Assembly (NCBI GenBank): GCA_958448515.1
Contig: CAUDEF010000001.1
Span: 124,001 to 188,000, forward strand
DNA: 64,000 nucleotides
Reading direction: 5' to 3'
Source: an uncultured Phascolarctobacterium sp.
GTDB taxonomy: Bacteria; Bacillota; Negativicutes; Acidaminococcales; Acidaminococcaceae
Shown: positions 52,270-62,031 of the stretch, piece after piece
How positions within the stretch are numbered: the stretch's first letter is position 1
Layout of the letters: every line of letters starts with the position of its first letter
The notes under the pieces: model-generated
What the model was told of the DNA's origin: nothing
Databases searched by the model: none
Seen by the model: the letters and a program-made list of their open reading frames with translations, nothing else
Translations under genes and position numbers: made by a program

Positions 52270-53379
52270 ATGATAATTACATGCAACACAATCAACTTAA
52301 ATAAAGCAATTCAGACAGTTCAAAGAGCTATTGTTTCCAAGCCAAGTACACCAATTTTTTCAGGCATTCATCTGATTGCAGCAAATGGGAAATTAGAAAT
52401 TCAGGCAATGGATTTAAATATGGCTATTTCCTGCACCATAGATGCAGAAATTATTGAAGACGGGGAAATAGTTGTTTCTGCAAAACATTTTTCTGAACTT
52501 ATCCGCAAATTACCCGGAGAAAATATTACCATCTCCAAAAACAAAGAAAATAAAACCATAAAAGTAAGCTCCGGTAAATCAGAATTCCAGCTGCTTTTAA
52601 TGAATGAAGACGATTATCCTAAATTCCCTCAGTTTGATGCTAACCAATCAATCAGCATTGCTGATGAAAAAATTAAGGAACTCATTAAAAAGACTATTTT
52701 TGCATGTTCTGCTGACGAATCAAGACCGCTGTTTACCGGTATTTTAGTAGAAATTAAAGATAATATTATTACTTTTGTTGGTACTAATACCCATCGTCTT
52801 GCCATTAAATCATTACCCATAGAACATACTGAAGAAATGAGCATGATTATTCCTGCCAAGGTTCTTAACGAAATTTCCCGCAACTTGAACAGTGAACTGC
52901 CTCAGGATGTTAATATTTCCCTGCTCTATAACCAGATTATGATAACTATTGATAATGTTATTATTGTTTCCCGTCTTATTGAAGGCAAATTCCCTGATTA
53001 CAAAAAAGTAATTCCGCCTAAATTTGCTTTAAAAACTACTGTTAATATTAAAGAACTGGCTGGAGCTGTTGAACGTGTTGCTCTGTTCTCCAACGAAGGT
53101 GATTACAGCATTATTAAAATCAGCGTAGACAGCAGTGAAATTACCATTACCTCCAGCAGCCCGGATGTTGGTACCGGCCGTGAGGTAATCTCCTGCGCAA
53201 CAGAGGGTGAAAAACTTAATGTTGCATTTAACTCCAAATATATTCTTGATATTCTGAAAAACTTGGAATCTGAAGAAGCAGTTCTGCAGATGAATACTTC
53301 TTTAAGTCCTGTATGCGTAACTTCTCCATCCGAACCTGATTATACTTATATCGTAACTCCTGTACGCGTTGTTTTCTGA
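52270..53379 (+). CDS. dnaN: DNA polymerase III beta clamp
   Basis: A 369-residue sliding clamp with three repeated domains. Conserved segments include AIVSKPSTPIFSGIHL, FACSADESRPLFTGI and the C-terminal YIVTPVR, part of the partner-binding cleft. AAGGAGG is followed by the ATG. Starts the dnaN-yaaA-recF-dciA-remB-gyrB run. Confidence 0.96.
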   Translation: MIITCNTINLNKAIQTVQRAIVSKPSTPIFSGIHLIAANGKLEIQAMDLNMAISCTIDAEIIEDGEIVVSAKHFSELIRKLPGENITISKNKENKTIKVSSGKSEFQLLLMNEDDYPKFPQFDANQSISIADEKIKELIKKTIFACSADESRPLFTGILVEIKDNIITFVGTNTHRLAIKSLPIEHTEEMSMIIPAKVLNEISRNLNSELPQDVNISLLYNQIMITIDNVIIVSRLIEGKFPDYKKVIPPKFALKTTVNIKELAGAVERVALFSNEGDYSIIKISVDSSEITITSSSPDVGTGREVISCATEGEKLNVAFNSKYILDILKNLESEEAVLQMNTSLSPVCVTSPSEPDYTYIVTPVRVVF

Positions 53380-53389
53380 GAGGTTCAAA

Positions 53390-53617
53390 ATGGAAAAAGC
53401 AGTTATTGAAATTAATACAGAATTTATTTCTATGGATAAATTGTTAAAATTCTCCGGTGTTGCTGATACCGGAGGACAGGCTTTTATGATGATTGAAGAA
53501 GGCATTGTCTTTTTAAACGGAAAAAAGGTTACTGAAAAACGCAAAAAAGTATATGCCGGAGATAAAGTTACTATTGACGGACAGCTGGAACTTACTGTTG
53601 TACAGGAACAGGTATGA
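53390..53617 (+). CDS. yaaA: S4-domain RNA-binding protein YaaA
   Basis: A 75-residue S4 domain with FISMDKLLKFSGVADTGGQA and VFLNGKKVTEKRKKV, the usual form between dnaN and recF. I chose the ATG at 53390, after GAGAGG; the frame upstream overlaps dnaN. It overlaps recF by four bases. Associated with ribosome assembly in Bacillus. Confidence 0.92.
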   Translation: MEKAVIEINTEFISMDKLLKFSGVADTGGQAFMMIEEGIVFLNGKKVTEKRKKVYAGDKVTIDGQLELTVVQEQV

Positions 53618-54744
53618 AAGTAAATAAACTTTATGCAGTAAATTTTCGCAACTACAACAGCTGCAGCCTGGATTTTACCGGTATGATCAATGTGCTGTTC
53701 GGTCAGAATGCACAGGGCAAGACTAATTTGCTGGAAGCAATATTTTACAGTGCGTTTGGTTTGTCACACAGAACATCTGCCGAAGATGAATTAATGAAAA
53801 TGTCATCCGGACAGATGGCTGTAGGAATTGAATATGAAAATGCTCACGGACTGCATGATATTAAAATCAAAAGATATCAGCAGGAAAAAACTGTTAAGGA
53901 AATTTTTCTTGACGGAGCTAAGGTAAAGCCTAAAGAGCATTATGGTGCCTTTAATGTGGTAATGTTTTCCCCGGAGGATCTGCAGCTTGTTAAAGGTGAG
54001 CCAGCTTTAAGGCGTCGCTTTTTTGACATGCAGATTGCTCAGACAGATCCGCTTTATTACGATCTGCTGGTAAAATATAACCGCGTTTTGCAGCAGCGCA
54101 ATAAACTTTTAAAACAGCTGCGTGATCAGATGCAGCTTTCCGGCAGTCAGCAGCTTGAAGTGTGGAACAGAGAATTAATTGCTTTATGTGTGCCCATTAT
54201 GCAGAGACGTCTGGAGGCGCTGAAGAAGCTTCGGGAAATATCTGTGCATATTTATGCAGAAATAACGGGAAATAAAGAAACTTTTGATGTGCATTATGAG
54301 CTGAAAGCAAATAACGGTGAGGTTTTGCAGCTTACAGAGCAAATTTTCGACTGGAATGATTTTTACAGTCAAAAACTGGCTGAACGTGAAAAAACAGATA
54401 TTCTTCGCGGTAATACGGGCATTGGCCCTCATCGTGATGATCTTATTTTTATAATTGACGGTGTGCCACTTAAAGCTTATGGCTCTCAGGGTCAGCAGCG
54501 CAGCGGAGCACTGGCTGTCAAGCTTTCTCAGCTGGAATATGTACAGCGGAAGATTGGTGAATATCCTGTACTTTTGCTTGATGATGTTATGAGTGAGCTT
54601 GATGCTCAGCGCAGAAAGCAGATTCTGCTTTTTATAGACGGCAGGGTACAGACATTTATTACTGTTAATGACAGAGAGCTGATTCCTGATTTAAAGGGCT
54701 GCTCTTATTTTGAAATATCTGAAGGGCATGTAAGAGAGGCTTGA
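53614..54744 (+). CDS. recF: DNA replication and repair protein RecF
   Basis: A 376-residue SMC-like ATPase loading RecA at gaps. Walker A FGQNAQGKTNLLEAI (about 29-43), signature YGSQGQQRSGALAVKL, and Walker B VLLLDDVMSELD. Starts inside the yaaA stop (ATGA overlap). Confidence 0.95.
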   Translation: MKVNKLYAVNFRNYNSCSLDFTGMINVLFGQNAQGKTNLLEAIFYSAFGLSHRTSAEDELMKMSSGQMAVGIEYENAHGLHDIKIKRYQQEKTVKEIFLDGAKVKPKEHYGAFNVVMFSPEDLQLVKGEPALRRRFFDMQIAQTDPLYYDLLVKYNRVLQQRNKLLKQLRDQMQLSGSQQLEVWNRELIALCVPIMQRRLEALKKLREISVHIYAEITGNKETFDVHYELKANNGEVLQLTEQIFDWNDFYSQKLAEREKTDILRGNTGIGPHRDDLIFIIDGVPLKAYGSQGQQRSGALAVKLSQLEYVQRKIGEYPVLLLDDVMSELDAQRRKQILLFIDGRVQTFITVNDRELIPDLKGCSYFEISEGHVREA

Positions 54745-54748
54745 TGTT

Positions 54749-55534
54749 ATGGAGGTTTTGGAGTCATCAGAAAAAATTATCGGCCGTCTTTTGGATCCTG
54801 GCTGTGAGCGCACGGATAAATTTGTTGCCAGAGCTGTAAAAAATGCTTATCTGGAGCATTTGCTGCAGGCAAACTGGCGCGGTATCTGCGGTGAGAATCT
54901 TGCTAATCACTGCTGCATTCACAAACTGGAAAAAGATGTGCTGACTGTCAGAACGGAAAGTTCTGTCTGGGCTAATCATCTTTTGATGATGAAAAATCTT
55001 TTTCTGCAGAAAATTAATATGTTTCTTTTAAACAGGCTGATTATTAAAGACCTGCGCTTTTATTCCGGCGGTGTTATAGACCGTTATGAAAGCAGAATAC
55101 GCACTGAAAATGAGCCGCAGACAGAAATCAGCACATGCCGAAAATGCGGTGTTACGGTAAGAGACAGCAGCAGCCTTTGCAGTGTATGCCGGCGTGAGGA
55201 AAAAGCAGAGCTGGGCAAAAAAATAGCCGAATTGGTGAAAATCCAGCCCTGGCTTACCTATGAAGAGTGTCTAAAATACTGCAAATGTGATAGAATATTG
55301 TTTACGGCTGTTAAAGATAATGTAAAAAATATTTATTTTGAAAAAGTAAGGCTGGGGCATGCGTCTAAGAGCGACTGCCTGATGGCAGTGATGTTTCTGA
55401 CGGGCAAAAGGCCTGAAGAAATTGAAGAAAAAACCTATGCAAATACATTGGAGTTTTTACGGAGGGATCAAAGTGTATCTACACCTGGGATCAGATTGTA
55501 TGGTAAAAAACAGCGAAATCATAGCAATTTTTAA
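54749..55534 (+). CDS. DciA-like DUF721 protein with zinc ribbon
   Basis: A 261-residue protein. Residues about 20-105 fit DUF721 (DciA), the ancestral loader of the replicative helicase: NWRGICGENLANHC, KLEKDVLTVRTESSVWANHL. Cys130, Cys133, Cys144 and Cys147 (CRKC...CSVC) form a zinc ribbon, followed by a helical C-terminal region. Placement between recF and gyrB is common for DUF721 genes. The C-terminal extension goes beyond a minimal DciA. Confidence 0.82.
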   Translation: MEVLESSEKIIGRLLDPGCERTDKFVARAVKNAYLEHLLQANWRGICGENLANHCCIHKLEKDVLTVRTESSVWANHLLMMKNLFLQKINMFLLNRLIIKDLRFYSGGVIDRYESRIRTENEPQTEISTCRKCGVTVRDSSSLCSVCRREEKAELGKKIAELVKIQPWLTYEECLKYCKCDRILFTAVKDNVKNIYFEKVRLGHASKSDCLMAVMFLTGKRPEEIEEKTYANTLEFLRRDQSVSTPGIRLYGKKQRNHSNF

Positions 55535-55742
55535 TTTGCGTGATCAGCAGTCAGGTATTTACAGGGATTATATAAATAAATGCCAGCAGCGGTATAAAAT
55601 TGTTGATCTTTCTGAAGGAGGCAGCTGCGCCAGCTGTATTATTACAGAAACAACAATTTATCTGTCTGCTATTTCTTCTGTTACTTTGAAAAAAAGGCTG
55701 GAAGAGGACTTTTGCAGTGAAGCTGTATATTGTAATTTTTAA
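55473..55742 (+). CDS. remB: Extracellular-matrix regulator RemB (DUF370, YaaB)
   Basis: An 89-residue protein beginning YLHLGSDCMVKNSEIIAIF and ending with the family's YLSAISSVTLKKR segment. I chose the GTG at 55473, after GGAGGG; upstream codons lie within the dciA-like gene, which it overlaps by 62 bases. In Bacillus the same gene lies between recF and gyrB and affects biofilm matrix genes. Confidence 0.88.
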   Translation: MYLHLGSDCMVKNSEIIAIFNLRDQQSGIYRDYINKCQQRYKIVDLSEGGSCASCIITETTIYLSAISSVTLKKRLEEDFCSEAVYCNF

Positions 55743-55762
55743 GTTATGCTATGGAGGTAAGT

Positions 55763-57697
55763 ATGTCCAATAATATTGACATCGAAGAAGCAACTGCCGT
55801 TAACGGCAAATACGGTGCTGAACAGATTCATGTTTTAGAGGGACTTGAAGCTGTACGCATGCGTCCAAGTATGTATATCGGCAGTATTTCCGGACGTGGT
55901 CTGCATCATCTTGTTTACGAAGTTGTTGATAACAGTATAGACGAAGCTTTGGCCGGATATTGTAATGATATTCATGTTATTATTCATGAAGATAACAGTA
56001 TTACCGTACGTGATAACGGACGCGGTATTCCTGTAGATATGATGAAAAAAGAAGGCAAGCCGGCTGTTGAAGTTATTATGACAGTACTTCATGCCGGAGG
56101 TAAATTTGGTGACGGCGGCTATAAGGTTTCCGGCGGTCTTCATGGCGTTGGTGTAACCTGCGTTAATGCGTTAAGTGAAAAAATGGAAGTTGAAGTACGC
56201 CGTGACGGAAAAACTTATGGTATTGAATTTGCTCAGGGCAAAACCACCAGACCTTTGTATGAAAAGGGTACTGCCTCTGAAACCGGTACTACCGTGCATT
56301 TTAAACCGGACAGCACTATTTTTACCGAGCTTGTGTACAGCTACGAAACTTTGCGTTTGCGTATCCGCGAGCTGGCCTTTTTAAATAAAGGCATTAAAAT
56401 TACTTTAAGTGATGAACGCAGCGGTAAAAGTGAAGTTTTCCATTTTGAAGGCGGTATTATTGAGTTTGTTCGTTTTGTTGATGAAAACAAGGATAAAATT
56501 CATGCAGAGCCTATCTACATCGAAGGTGAAAAAGATACCAACATTGTAGAAGTTGCCATGCAGTACTGCGATACTTATTCTGAAAATATTTTTACCTATG
56601 TTAACAACATCAATACCGAAGAAGGCGGCACTCACTTAAGCGGCTTTAAAAAAGCTTTAACAAGAACTATCAATGATTATGCCCGCAAAAGCAATCTGCT
56701 GAAAGAAGCAGATGACAATTTAAGCGGTGATGATGTTCGCGAAGGCCTGACTGCCGTAATCAGTATTAAAGTACGTGAACCGCAGTTTGAAGGTCAGACT
56801 AAAACCAAGCTTGGCAACAGCGAGATTATGCCTATAGTAGACAATCTTGTCAGCGAGGCTTTGGGAGAATTCTTTGAAGAAAATCCGTCCATTGCCAAGA
56901 AAATCGTAGAAAAATCCATTATTTCTGCCCGTGCCCGTATGGCTGCCCGTAAAGCACGTGAACTTACCAGACGCAAAAGTGCATTGGAAGTAAGCAGTCT
57001 GCCCGGTAAGCTGGCTGACTGTCAGAGCAAGGATGCTTCTGAAACCGAGATTTATCTTGTCGAAGGTGATTCTGCAGGCGGCAGTGCTAAGCAGGGCCGT
57101 GACAGAAAATTCCAGGCTATTTTGCCATTGCGCGGTAAGATCCTGAATGTTGAAAAAGCAAGACTTGATAAAATTTTAAGCAGTGAAGAAATCCGCAATA
57201 TGATTACTGCTTTTGGCTGCGGTATTGGTGATGATTTTGATATTAATAAAGCCCGTTACGGCAAAATTATTATTATGACAGATGCCGACGTTGACGGCGC
57301 CCATATCAGAACACTTTTGCTGACTTTCTTCTATCGCTATATGCAGCCGCTGATTAAAGAAGGCCATGTTTATATTGCTCAGCCTCCTTTGTATCTGGTA
57401 AGAAAAGGTCAGAAGCATTTATATGCTTACAGTGATGAAGAACTGCAGTCTGTATTGGATCAGGTGGGCAGAGACAGCAATCCGTATGTACAGCGTTACA
57501 AAGGTCTTGGTGAAATGAATCCTGAGCAGCTGTGGGAAACAACCATGAATCCTGAAGGACGTACTATTCTGCAGGTTCAGCTGGAAGACGCTGCTGAGGC
57601 GGACAGCATTTTCTCCATTCTGATGGGTGACAAAGTTGAGCCCAGACGTCAGTTTATTGAGGCTAATGCCAATAAAGTACGTAATCTTGACCTGTAA
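55763..57697 (+). CDS. gyrB: DNA gyrase subunit B
   Basis: A 644-residue type II topoisomerase ATPase subunit. EGLEAVRMRPSMYIGSI near the start, ATP site VVDNSIDEALAGYC and GRGIPVD, Toprim motif EGDSAGGSAKQGRDR, and DADVDGAHIRTLLLTFFYR. I chose the ATG at 55763, following GGAGG. The quinolone region looks normal. Confidence 0.96.
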   Translation: MSNNIDIEEATAVNGKYGAEQIHVLEGLEAVRMRPSMYIGSISGRGLHHLVYEVVDNSIDEALAGYCNDIHVIIHEDNSITVRDNGRGIPVDMMKKEGKPAVEVIMTVLHAGGKFGDGGYKVSGGLHGVGVTCVNALSEKMEVEVRRDGKTYGIEFAQGKTTRPLYEKGTASETGTTVHFKPDSTIFTELVYSYETLRLRIRELAFLNKGIKITLSDERSGKSEVFHFEGGIIEFVRFVDENKDKIHAEPIYIEGEKDTNIVEVAMQYCDTYSENIFTYVNNINTEEGGTHLSGFKKALTRTINDYARKSNLLKEADDNLSGDDVREGLTAVISIKVREPQFEGQTKTKLGNSEIMPIVDNLVSEALGEFFEENPSIAKKIVEKSIISARARMAARKARELTRRKSALEVSSLPGKLADCQSKDASETEIYLVEGDSAGGSAKQGRDRKFQAILPLRGKILNVEKARLDKILSSEEIRNMITAFGCGIGDDFDINKARYGKIIIMTDADVDGAHIRTLLLTFFYRYMQPLIKEGHVYIAQPPLYLVRKGQKHLYAYSDEELQSVLDQVGRDSNPYVQRYKGLGEMNPEQLWETTMNPEGRTILQVQLEDAAEADSIFSILMGDKVEPRRQFIEANANKVRNLDL

Positions 57698-57715
57698 TTA
57701 AGTGAGGGCAGAAAT

Positions 57716-58006
57716 ATGAAAATAAAAAAGAATCTTACTGATGAGGATATGCTGAAGGGCTTTACAGAAGAACTTACTTTTGAAAATGATATTTATCATG
57801 ACGGTTCTTCTGCTCCCAAAGCAAAAACAGCAAAAAAAGGCAGCAAGAAAGAACTGCTGCTGCCTGATGAAGCTGTAGAAAGATTAAATCGTTTTCTTCT
57901 GGAAATCAGCATGGAATGGCTGAAAAATAAAAATGGCGACTGCAGCTGGAAGGTTTTGAAAGAAAACGATCAAATTGTTATTAAGCCGGCTGCACGTAAA
58001 AAATAA
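57716..58006 (+). CDS. Conserved small protein, unknown
   Basis: A 96-residue soluble protein. Acidic N-terminal half, Lys-rich linker (PKAKTAKKGSKKE), then LPDEAVERLNRFLLEISMEWLKNKNGDC. Its stop codon is one base from the thiN start (TAATG), so it is translated with that gene. Family not recognised. Confidence 0.65.
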   Translation: MKIKKNLTDEDMLKGFTEELTFENDIYHDGSSAPKAKTAKKGSKKELLLPDEAVERLNRFLLEISMEWLKNKNGDCSWKVLKENDQIVIKPAARKK

Positions 58007-58713
58007 TGACAGGCACAGAATTTACACTGCCGCAGCTTACCGTGAAGACTTATGGTGCTTTTGAGAAAATGAAAGCGGGATTTGCTGTTGCCGGAGGTCG
58101 CAGACCATGTGGGCAGTGGCTTAAGGCAGCAGCTTTTGAGCGCAGCCTGTACTGCGCCGATGCAGGAGCCATTTTTTGCGCAGAGTGTGGACTTGTTCCG
58201 CAAATGCTCTGCGGAGACTGTGACAGTGCCGAAACAGCCTTGTACAGCTTTTTAAAGCAGCAGGGAACGGAAATAAAGCAATATAATCCGTTAAAGGATG
58301 ATACCGACCTGCAGCTGCTTTTAGAGGAGATTCCCAGGCAGCCGCTGATAGTGAGCGGTATCTGGGGCGGCAGATTTGACCATTTATACAGCAATGTTTT
58401 TTCTCTTCTGGCTTACAGAGAAAAATATGGTTATCCTGTAATCATGGCTGATGAACAGGAAGTTATGCTGCTGCTGAAAGAAAATGAACAGGCAGAGCTT
58501 AATTTAGCTGATTGGAAAAAGGTAACGGCTGTTTCGCTGCTGCCTTTAGGCAAAAGCTGCTGCGTAAGCCTAAATGGCGTGTACTGGACGCTTAACGAGG
58601 GCAGTATCAGTCTTTTGCATCCTTATGCTGTCAGCAATGTTCCCCTGGGAGAAAGAATAAGCTGCAGCTGTCATAAGGGTGCTGCAGGGCTGTATCTGTG
58701 TTTTGCAAAATAA
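58006..58713 (+). CDS. thiN: Thiamine pyrophosphokinase
   Basis: A 235-residue kinase converting thiamine to thiamine diphosphate. Motifs are YCADAGA (about 46-52), CGDCDSAE, LKDDTDLQLL and GIWGGRFDHLYSNVFSLL. The catalytic Asp-rich sites are intact. The N-terminus is slightly longer than usual. Lies between gyrB and gyrA. Confidence 0.85.
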   Translation: MTGTEFTLPQLTVKTYGAFEKMKAGFAVAGGRRPCGQWLKAAAFERSLYCADAGAIFCAECGLVPQMLCGDCDSAETALYSFLKQQGTEIKQYNPLKDDTDLQLLLEEIPRQPLIVSGIWGGRFDHLYSNVFSLLAYREKYGYPVIMADEQEVMLLLKENEQAELNLADWKKVTAVSLLPLGKSCCVSLNGVYWTLNEGSISLLHPYAVSNVPLGERISCSCHKGAAGLYLCFAK

Positions 58714-58731
58714 TTTATTGAGGGGTTTATC

Positions 58732-59508
58732 GTGGACTTTGCTATTAATATAGATTTACTGACTATAGCTTTTTTGGCTGTGTCAGGTTTTATTGCGTCT
58801 TTTATAGATTCTACTGTAGGCGGAGGAGGACTTATATCGACTCCGGCTCTTTTGGGCCTGGGATTGCCGGTGCCTATGGCTTTAGGCACTAATAAGGTGG
58901 CAGCGTCCATGGGATCTTTTACCAGTGTTGTTTCTTTCTGGAGGGCAGGAAAGATTAATAAGAAAATGGCACTTACTTTAATGCCTCTTTCTTTTTTAGG
59001 TTCTGCACTGGGAGCTTATGTAGTTTATCTGCTGCCGGAAGAATTTATGAAAAATCTTATTGTAGTCATGCTTGTGGCTGTAGCTGTTTATACCTACAGA
59101 AGAAAAGACTGGGGTGATCACAGCACCGTTAAAAAACTTGGTTATGCTGCATTGTTCGGCACTTTGCTGATGGCTGCGCTGCTGGGTTTTTATGACGGCT
59201 TTTTTGGTCCCGGTACAGGATCTTTTCTGATTTTTGGCTTTTTGTTTTTAGGCTTTGATTTTGTAACAGCAGCCGGCAATGCCAAGGCACTCAACTTTGC
59301 CAGCGGTATCGGCGCTCTTGTTTCCTTTGCCATGAGCAATTCCATTATCTGGAGCTATGGTCTGATTATGGGATTTTTTATGATTTTAGGTGCCATCTGC
59401 GGTTCCAAGATGGCTATCAGAAAAGGTGCGGCTTATGTTCGCCCTCTGTATTTGCTTGTAACTACACTGCTTATCGGTAAGCAGGTTTATGAAATATTGT
59501 TGAAATAA
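58732..59508 (+). CDS. TSUP-family permease (TauE/SafE)
   Basis: A 258-residue membrane protein with about eight helices. AFLAVSGFIASFIDSTVGGGGLIS, TPALLGLGLPVPMALGTNKV and FYDGFFGPGTGSFLIF are the two repeat hallmarks. Such proteins move sulfite, sulfoacetate, thiosulfate or organic acids; the substrate here is unknown. Lies between thiN and gyrA. Confidence 0.88.
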   Translation: MDFAINIDLLTIAFLAVSGFIASFIDSTVGGGGLISTPALLGLGLPVPMALGTNKVAASMGSFTSVVSFWRAGKINKKMALTLMPLSFLGSALGAYVVYLLPEEFMKNLIVVMLVAVAVYTYRRKDWGDHSTVKKLGYAALFGTLLMAALLGFYDGFFGPGTGSFLIFGFLFLGFDFVTAAGNAKALNFASGIGALVSFAMSNSIIWSYGLIMGFFMILGAICGSKMAIRKGAAYVRPLYLLVTTLLIGKQVYEILLK

Positions 59509-59524
59509 AAGGACAGGTGATAAT

Positions 59525-61966
59525 GTGGATTTAGAAAATAACGGCGGTAAAGTTTTACCTGTTTACATTGAAGAAGAAATGCAGAAATCCTACATCGACT
59601 ATGCCATGAGTGTTATTGTTCAGCGTGCACTGCCCGATGTAAGAGATGGTTTGAAACCTGTTCACCGCAGAATTTTATATGCTATGCAGGAAGCAGGCAT
59701 GGCTTCCAATAAGCCTTATAAAAAATCTGCCCGTATAGTCGGTGAAGTTTTGGGTAAATACCATCCCCATGGTGACTATTCCGTATACGCAGCAATTGTA
59801 AGACTGGCGCAGGATTTTTCTACCAGATATCTGATGGTTGACGGCCACGGCAACTTCGGCAGTGTGGACGGCGACAGTGCGGCTGCTATGCGTTATACAG
59901 AAGTGCGTATGGCTAAAATTGCCGAAATGATGCTGGAAGACATTGAAAAAGAAACTGTAGATTTTGTTCCCAACTATGATGAATCTTTGAAAGAGCCCAG
60001 TGTACTTCCTTCCAAGGTACCGGCACTTTTGATAAACGGCAGTGCAGGTATTGCCGTAGGTATGGCTACCAATATTCCTCCCCATAATCTCGGTGAGGTT
60101 GTTAATGGCCTTGTAATGCTGATAGATAATCCTGATGCGGAGATTCCGCAGCTGATGTCTGCCATTAAAGGTCCTGATTTTCCGACAGGTGCAAGTATTT
60201 TAGGCGTTGAGGGTATTCGCAGTGCCTATACTACCGGCCGCGGTGTAATCAAAATCAGAGCCAAAGCTGAAATTGAGCCTATGGCGAAAGGCAAACACCG
60301 CATTGTAGTAACTGAAATTCCCTATCAGGTAAATAAAGCACGTCTTATTGAAAGTATTGCTCAGCTTGTAAAAGACGGCGTTGTAGAAGGCATTACAGAC
60401 TTACGTGATGAATCTGACCGCCGCGGCATGCGCATTGTTGTAGAGCTGAAAAGTGATGCAGTGCCCGATGTAGTTTTAAATCAGTTATATAAACATACTC
60501 AGCTGCAAAGCTCCTTTGGTATTATTATGCTGGCTCTTGTTAACGGACAGCCGCGTATTTTGAATTTAAAACAGATTCTTGAATATTATCTGGCACATCA
60601 GAAAGATGTTATTACCAGACGTACCAGATATGAACTTGGCAAAGCCAAAGACAGAGCTCATATTTTGGAAGGCTTGAAAATTGCTCTTGATAATCTTGAT
60701 GCAGTTATCAATACTATCCGCAGCAGCGCCAATGCAGATATTGCCAAAACTGCCTTAATGGAAAAATTCAGTCTGAGCATGCGTCAGGCACAGGCTATTT
60801 TGGATATGCGCCTGCAAAGACTGACAGGTTTGGAACGCAAAAAGATTGATGATGAATATATCGACGTGATGGAAACTATCGACTGGCTGGAAAGCGTGCT
60901 GGCTGATGAACAGAAGGTAATGAACATTATCAAGGAAGACCTGCTGGAAGTTAAAAAGAAATTTGGCGATGAACGCCGTACAGAAATTTCTCTGGATACC
61001 TCAGAAATGGATATTGAAGACCTGATTGCTGAGGAAGATATTGTGGTAACTATCAGCCATCAGGGTTATATTAAACGCCAGACTCTGGATAATTTCCGTA
61101 ACCAGAAACGCGGCGGCGTAGGCAAGACAGGCGGCAGCGGTAAAAAAGCTGATGACTGCGCTGAGCATCTGTTCCTGTCTACCACTCACCATAATATTCT
61201 GTTCTTTACCAATAAAGGACGTGTTTACAGACAAAAAGGCTATGAAATTCCGGAAGCAGGACGCACTGCCAAAGGCACAGCAATTATCAATCTGCTGCCT
61301 ATTGAACAGGGTGAGAAGATTACTGCTGTAATTCCTGTTAAGGAGTTTATTGAAGATCACTTCATGTTCATGGCTACCAATAAAGGTACTGTTAAGAAAA
61401 CCAATCTGAAGGATTTTGATAGCACCCGTAAATCCGGTCTGATTGCTATTAATCTTGATGATAATGAAGATCTGATCGGCGTAGAAATGACCAATGGCAA
61501 CAGTGAAATTGTTCTGGCTACACGTAATGGTACTGCTATCCGTTTTGACGAACAGGATGTAAGACCAATGGGCAGAACAGCTCACGGCGTACGTGGCATA
61601 ACTTTAAATTACGGTGATGAAGTTGTTGCCATGGACAGCGTGGGCAGTGAAGAATGTGAAGTTCTTACTGCAACAGAGCTGGGCATGGGCAAACGTACTG
61701 CTGTAAGTGAATATCGCAAGCAGACCAGAGGCGGCAAGGGTGTAATTAATATTAAAATTACAGAAAAAACAGGTACTGTTGTAGGCATGCGCGTAATTAA
61801 TCCTGCTCAGGAAATTATGATGATTACCGCTGCCGGTATTATTATCCGCATTGATGTAGACGGTATTTCTCAGTTTGGACGTAATGCTCAGGGAGTAAAA
61901 TTAATGACTTTAAATGATGATGATAAAGTTGTTTCTCTGGCGGCTGTACATCACGAAGAAGATTAA
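59525..61966 (+). CDS. gyrA: DNA gyrase subunit A
   Basis: An 813-residue breakage-reunion subunit. Active-site Tyr124 in AAAMRYTEVRM, GyrA box QKRGGVG near residue 522, and six beta-pinwheel repeats to the end. GTG start at 59525. The quinolone-resistance region reads HPHGDYSVYAAIV at 80-92, with Tyr85 and Ala89 at the E. coli Ser83 and Asp87 positions. Otherwise canonical. Confidence 0.96.
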   Translation: MDLENNGGKVLPVYIEEEMQKSYIDYAMSVIVQRALPDVRDGLKPVHRRILYAMQEAGMASNKPYKKSARIVGEVLGKYHPHGDYSVYAAIVRLAQDFSTRYLMVDGHGNFGSVDGDSAAAMRYTEVRMAKIAEMMLEDIEKETVDFVPNYDESLKEPSVLPSKVPALLINGSAGIAVGMATNIPPHNLGEVVNGLVMLIDNPDAEIPQLMSAIKGPDFPTGASILGVEGIRSAYTTGRGVIKIRAKAEIEPMAKGKHRIVVTEIPYQVNKARLIESIAQLVKDGVVEGITDLRDESDRRGMRIVVELKSDAVPDVVLNQLYKHTQLQSSFGIIMLALVNGQPRILNLKQILEYYLAHQKDVITRRTRYELGKAKDRAHILEGLKIALDNLDAVINTIRSSANADIAKTALMEKFSLSMRQAQAILDMRLQRLTGLERKKIDDEYIDVMETIDWLESVLADEQKVMNIIKEDLLEVKKKFGDERRTEISLDTSEMDIEDLIAEEDIVVTISHQGYIKRQTLDNFRNQKRGGVGKTGGSGKKADDCAEHLFLSTTHHNILFFTNKGRVYRQKGYEIPEAGRTAKGTAIINLLPIEQGEKITAVIPVKEFIEDHFMFMATNKGTVKKTNLKDFDSTRKSGLIAINLDDNEDLIGVEMTNGNSEIVLATRNGTAIRFDEQDVRPMGRTAHGVRGITLNYGDEVVAMDSVGSEECEVLTATELGMGKRTAVSEYRKQTRGGKGVINIKITEKTGTVVGMRVINPAQEIMMITAAGIIIRIDVDGISQFGRNAQGVKLMTLNDDDKVVSLAAVHHEED

Positions 61967-61980
61967 AAAGTTAATAAATA

Positions 61981-62012
61981 AAAAAGCAGACAGCACAAGC
62001 TGTCTGCTTTTT
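61981..62012. terminator. Bidirectional intrinsic terminator
   Basis: AAAAAGCAGACAGC-ACAA-GCTGTCTGCTTTTT between gyrA and the convergent codA gene. Confidence 0.92.
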
Positions 62013-62031
62013 TGTATATCTTTGATATTTT

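Noticed and set aside
61001..61585. Antisense frame opposite gyrA (194 residues)
   Set aside because: Composition typical of a reverse-strand shadow; gyrA itself explains the region.
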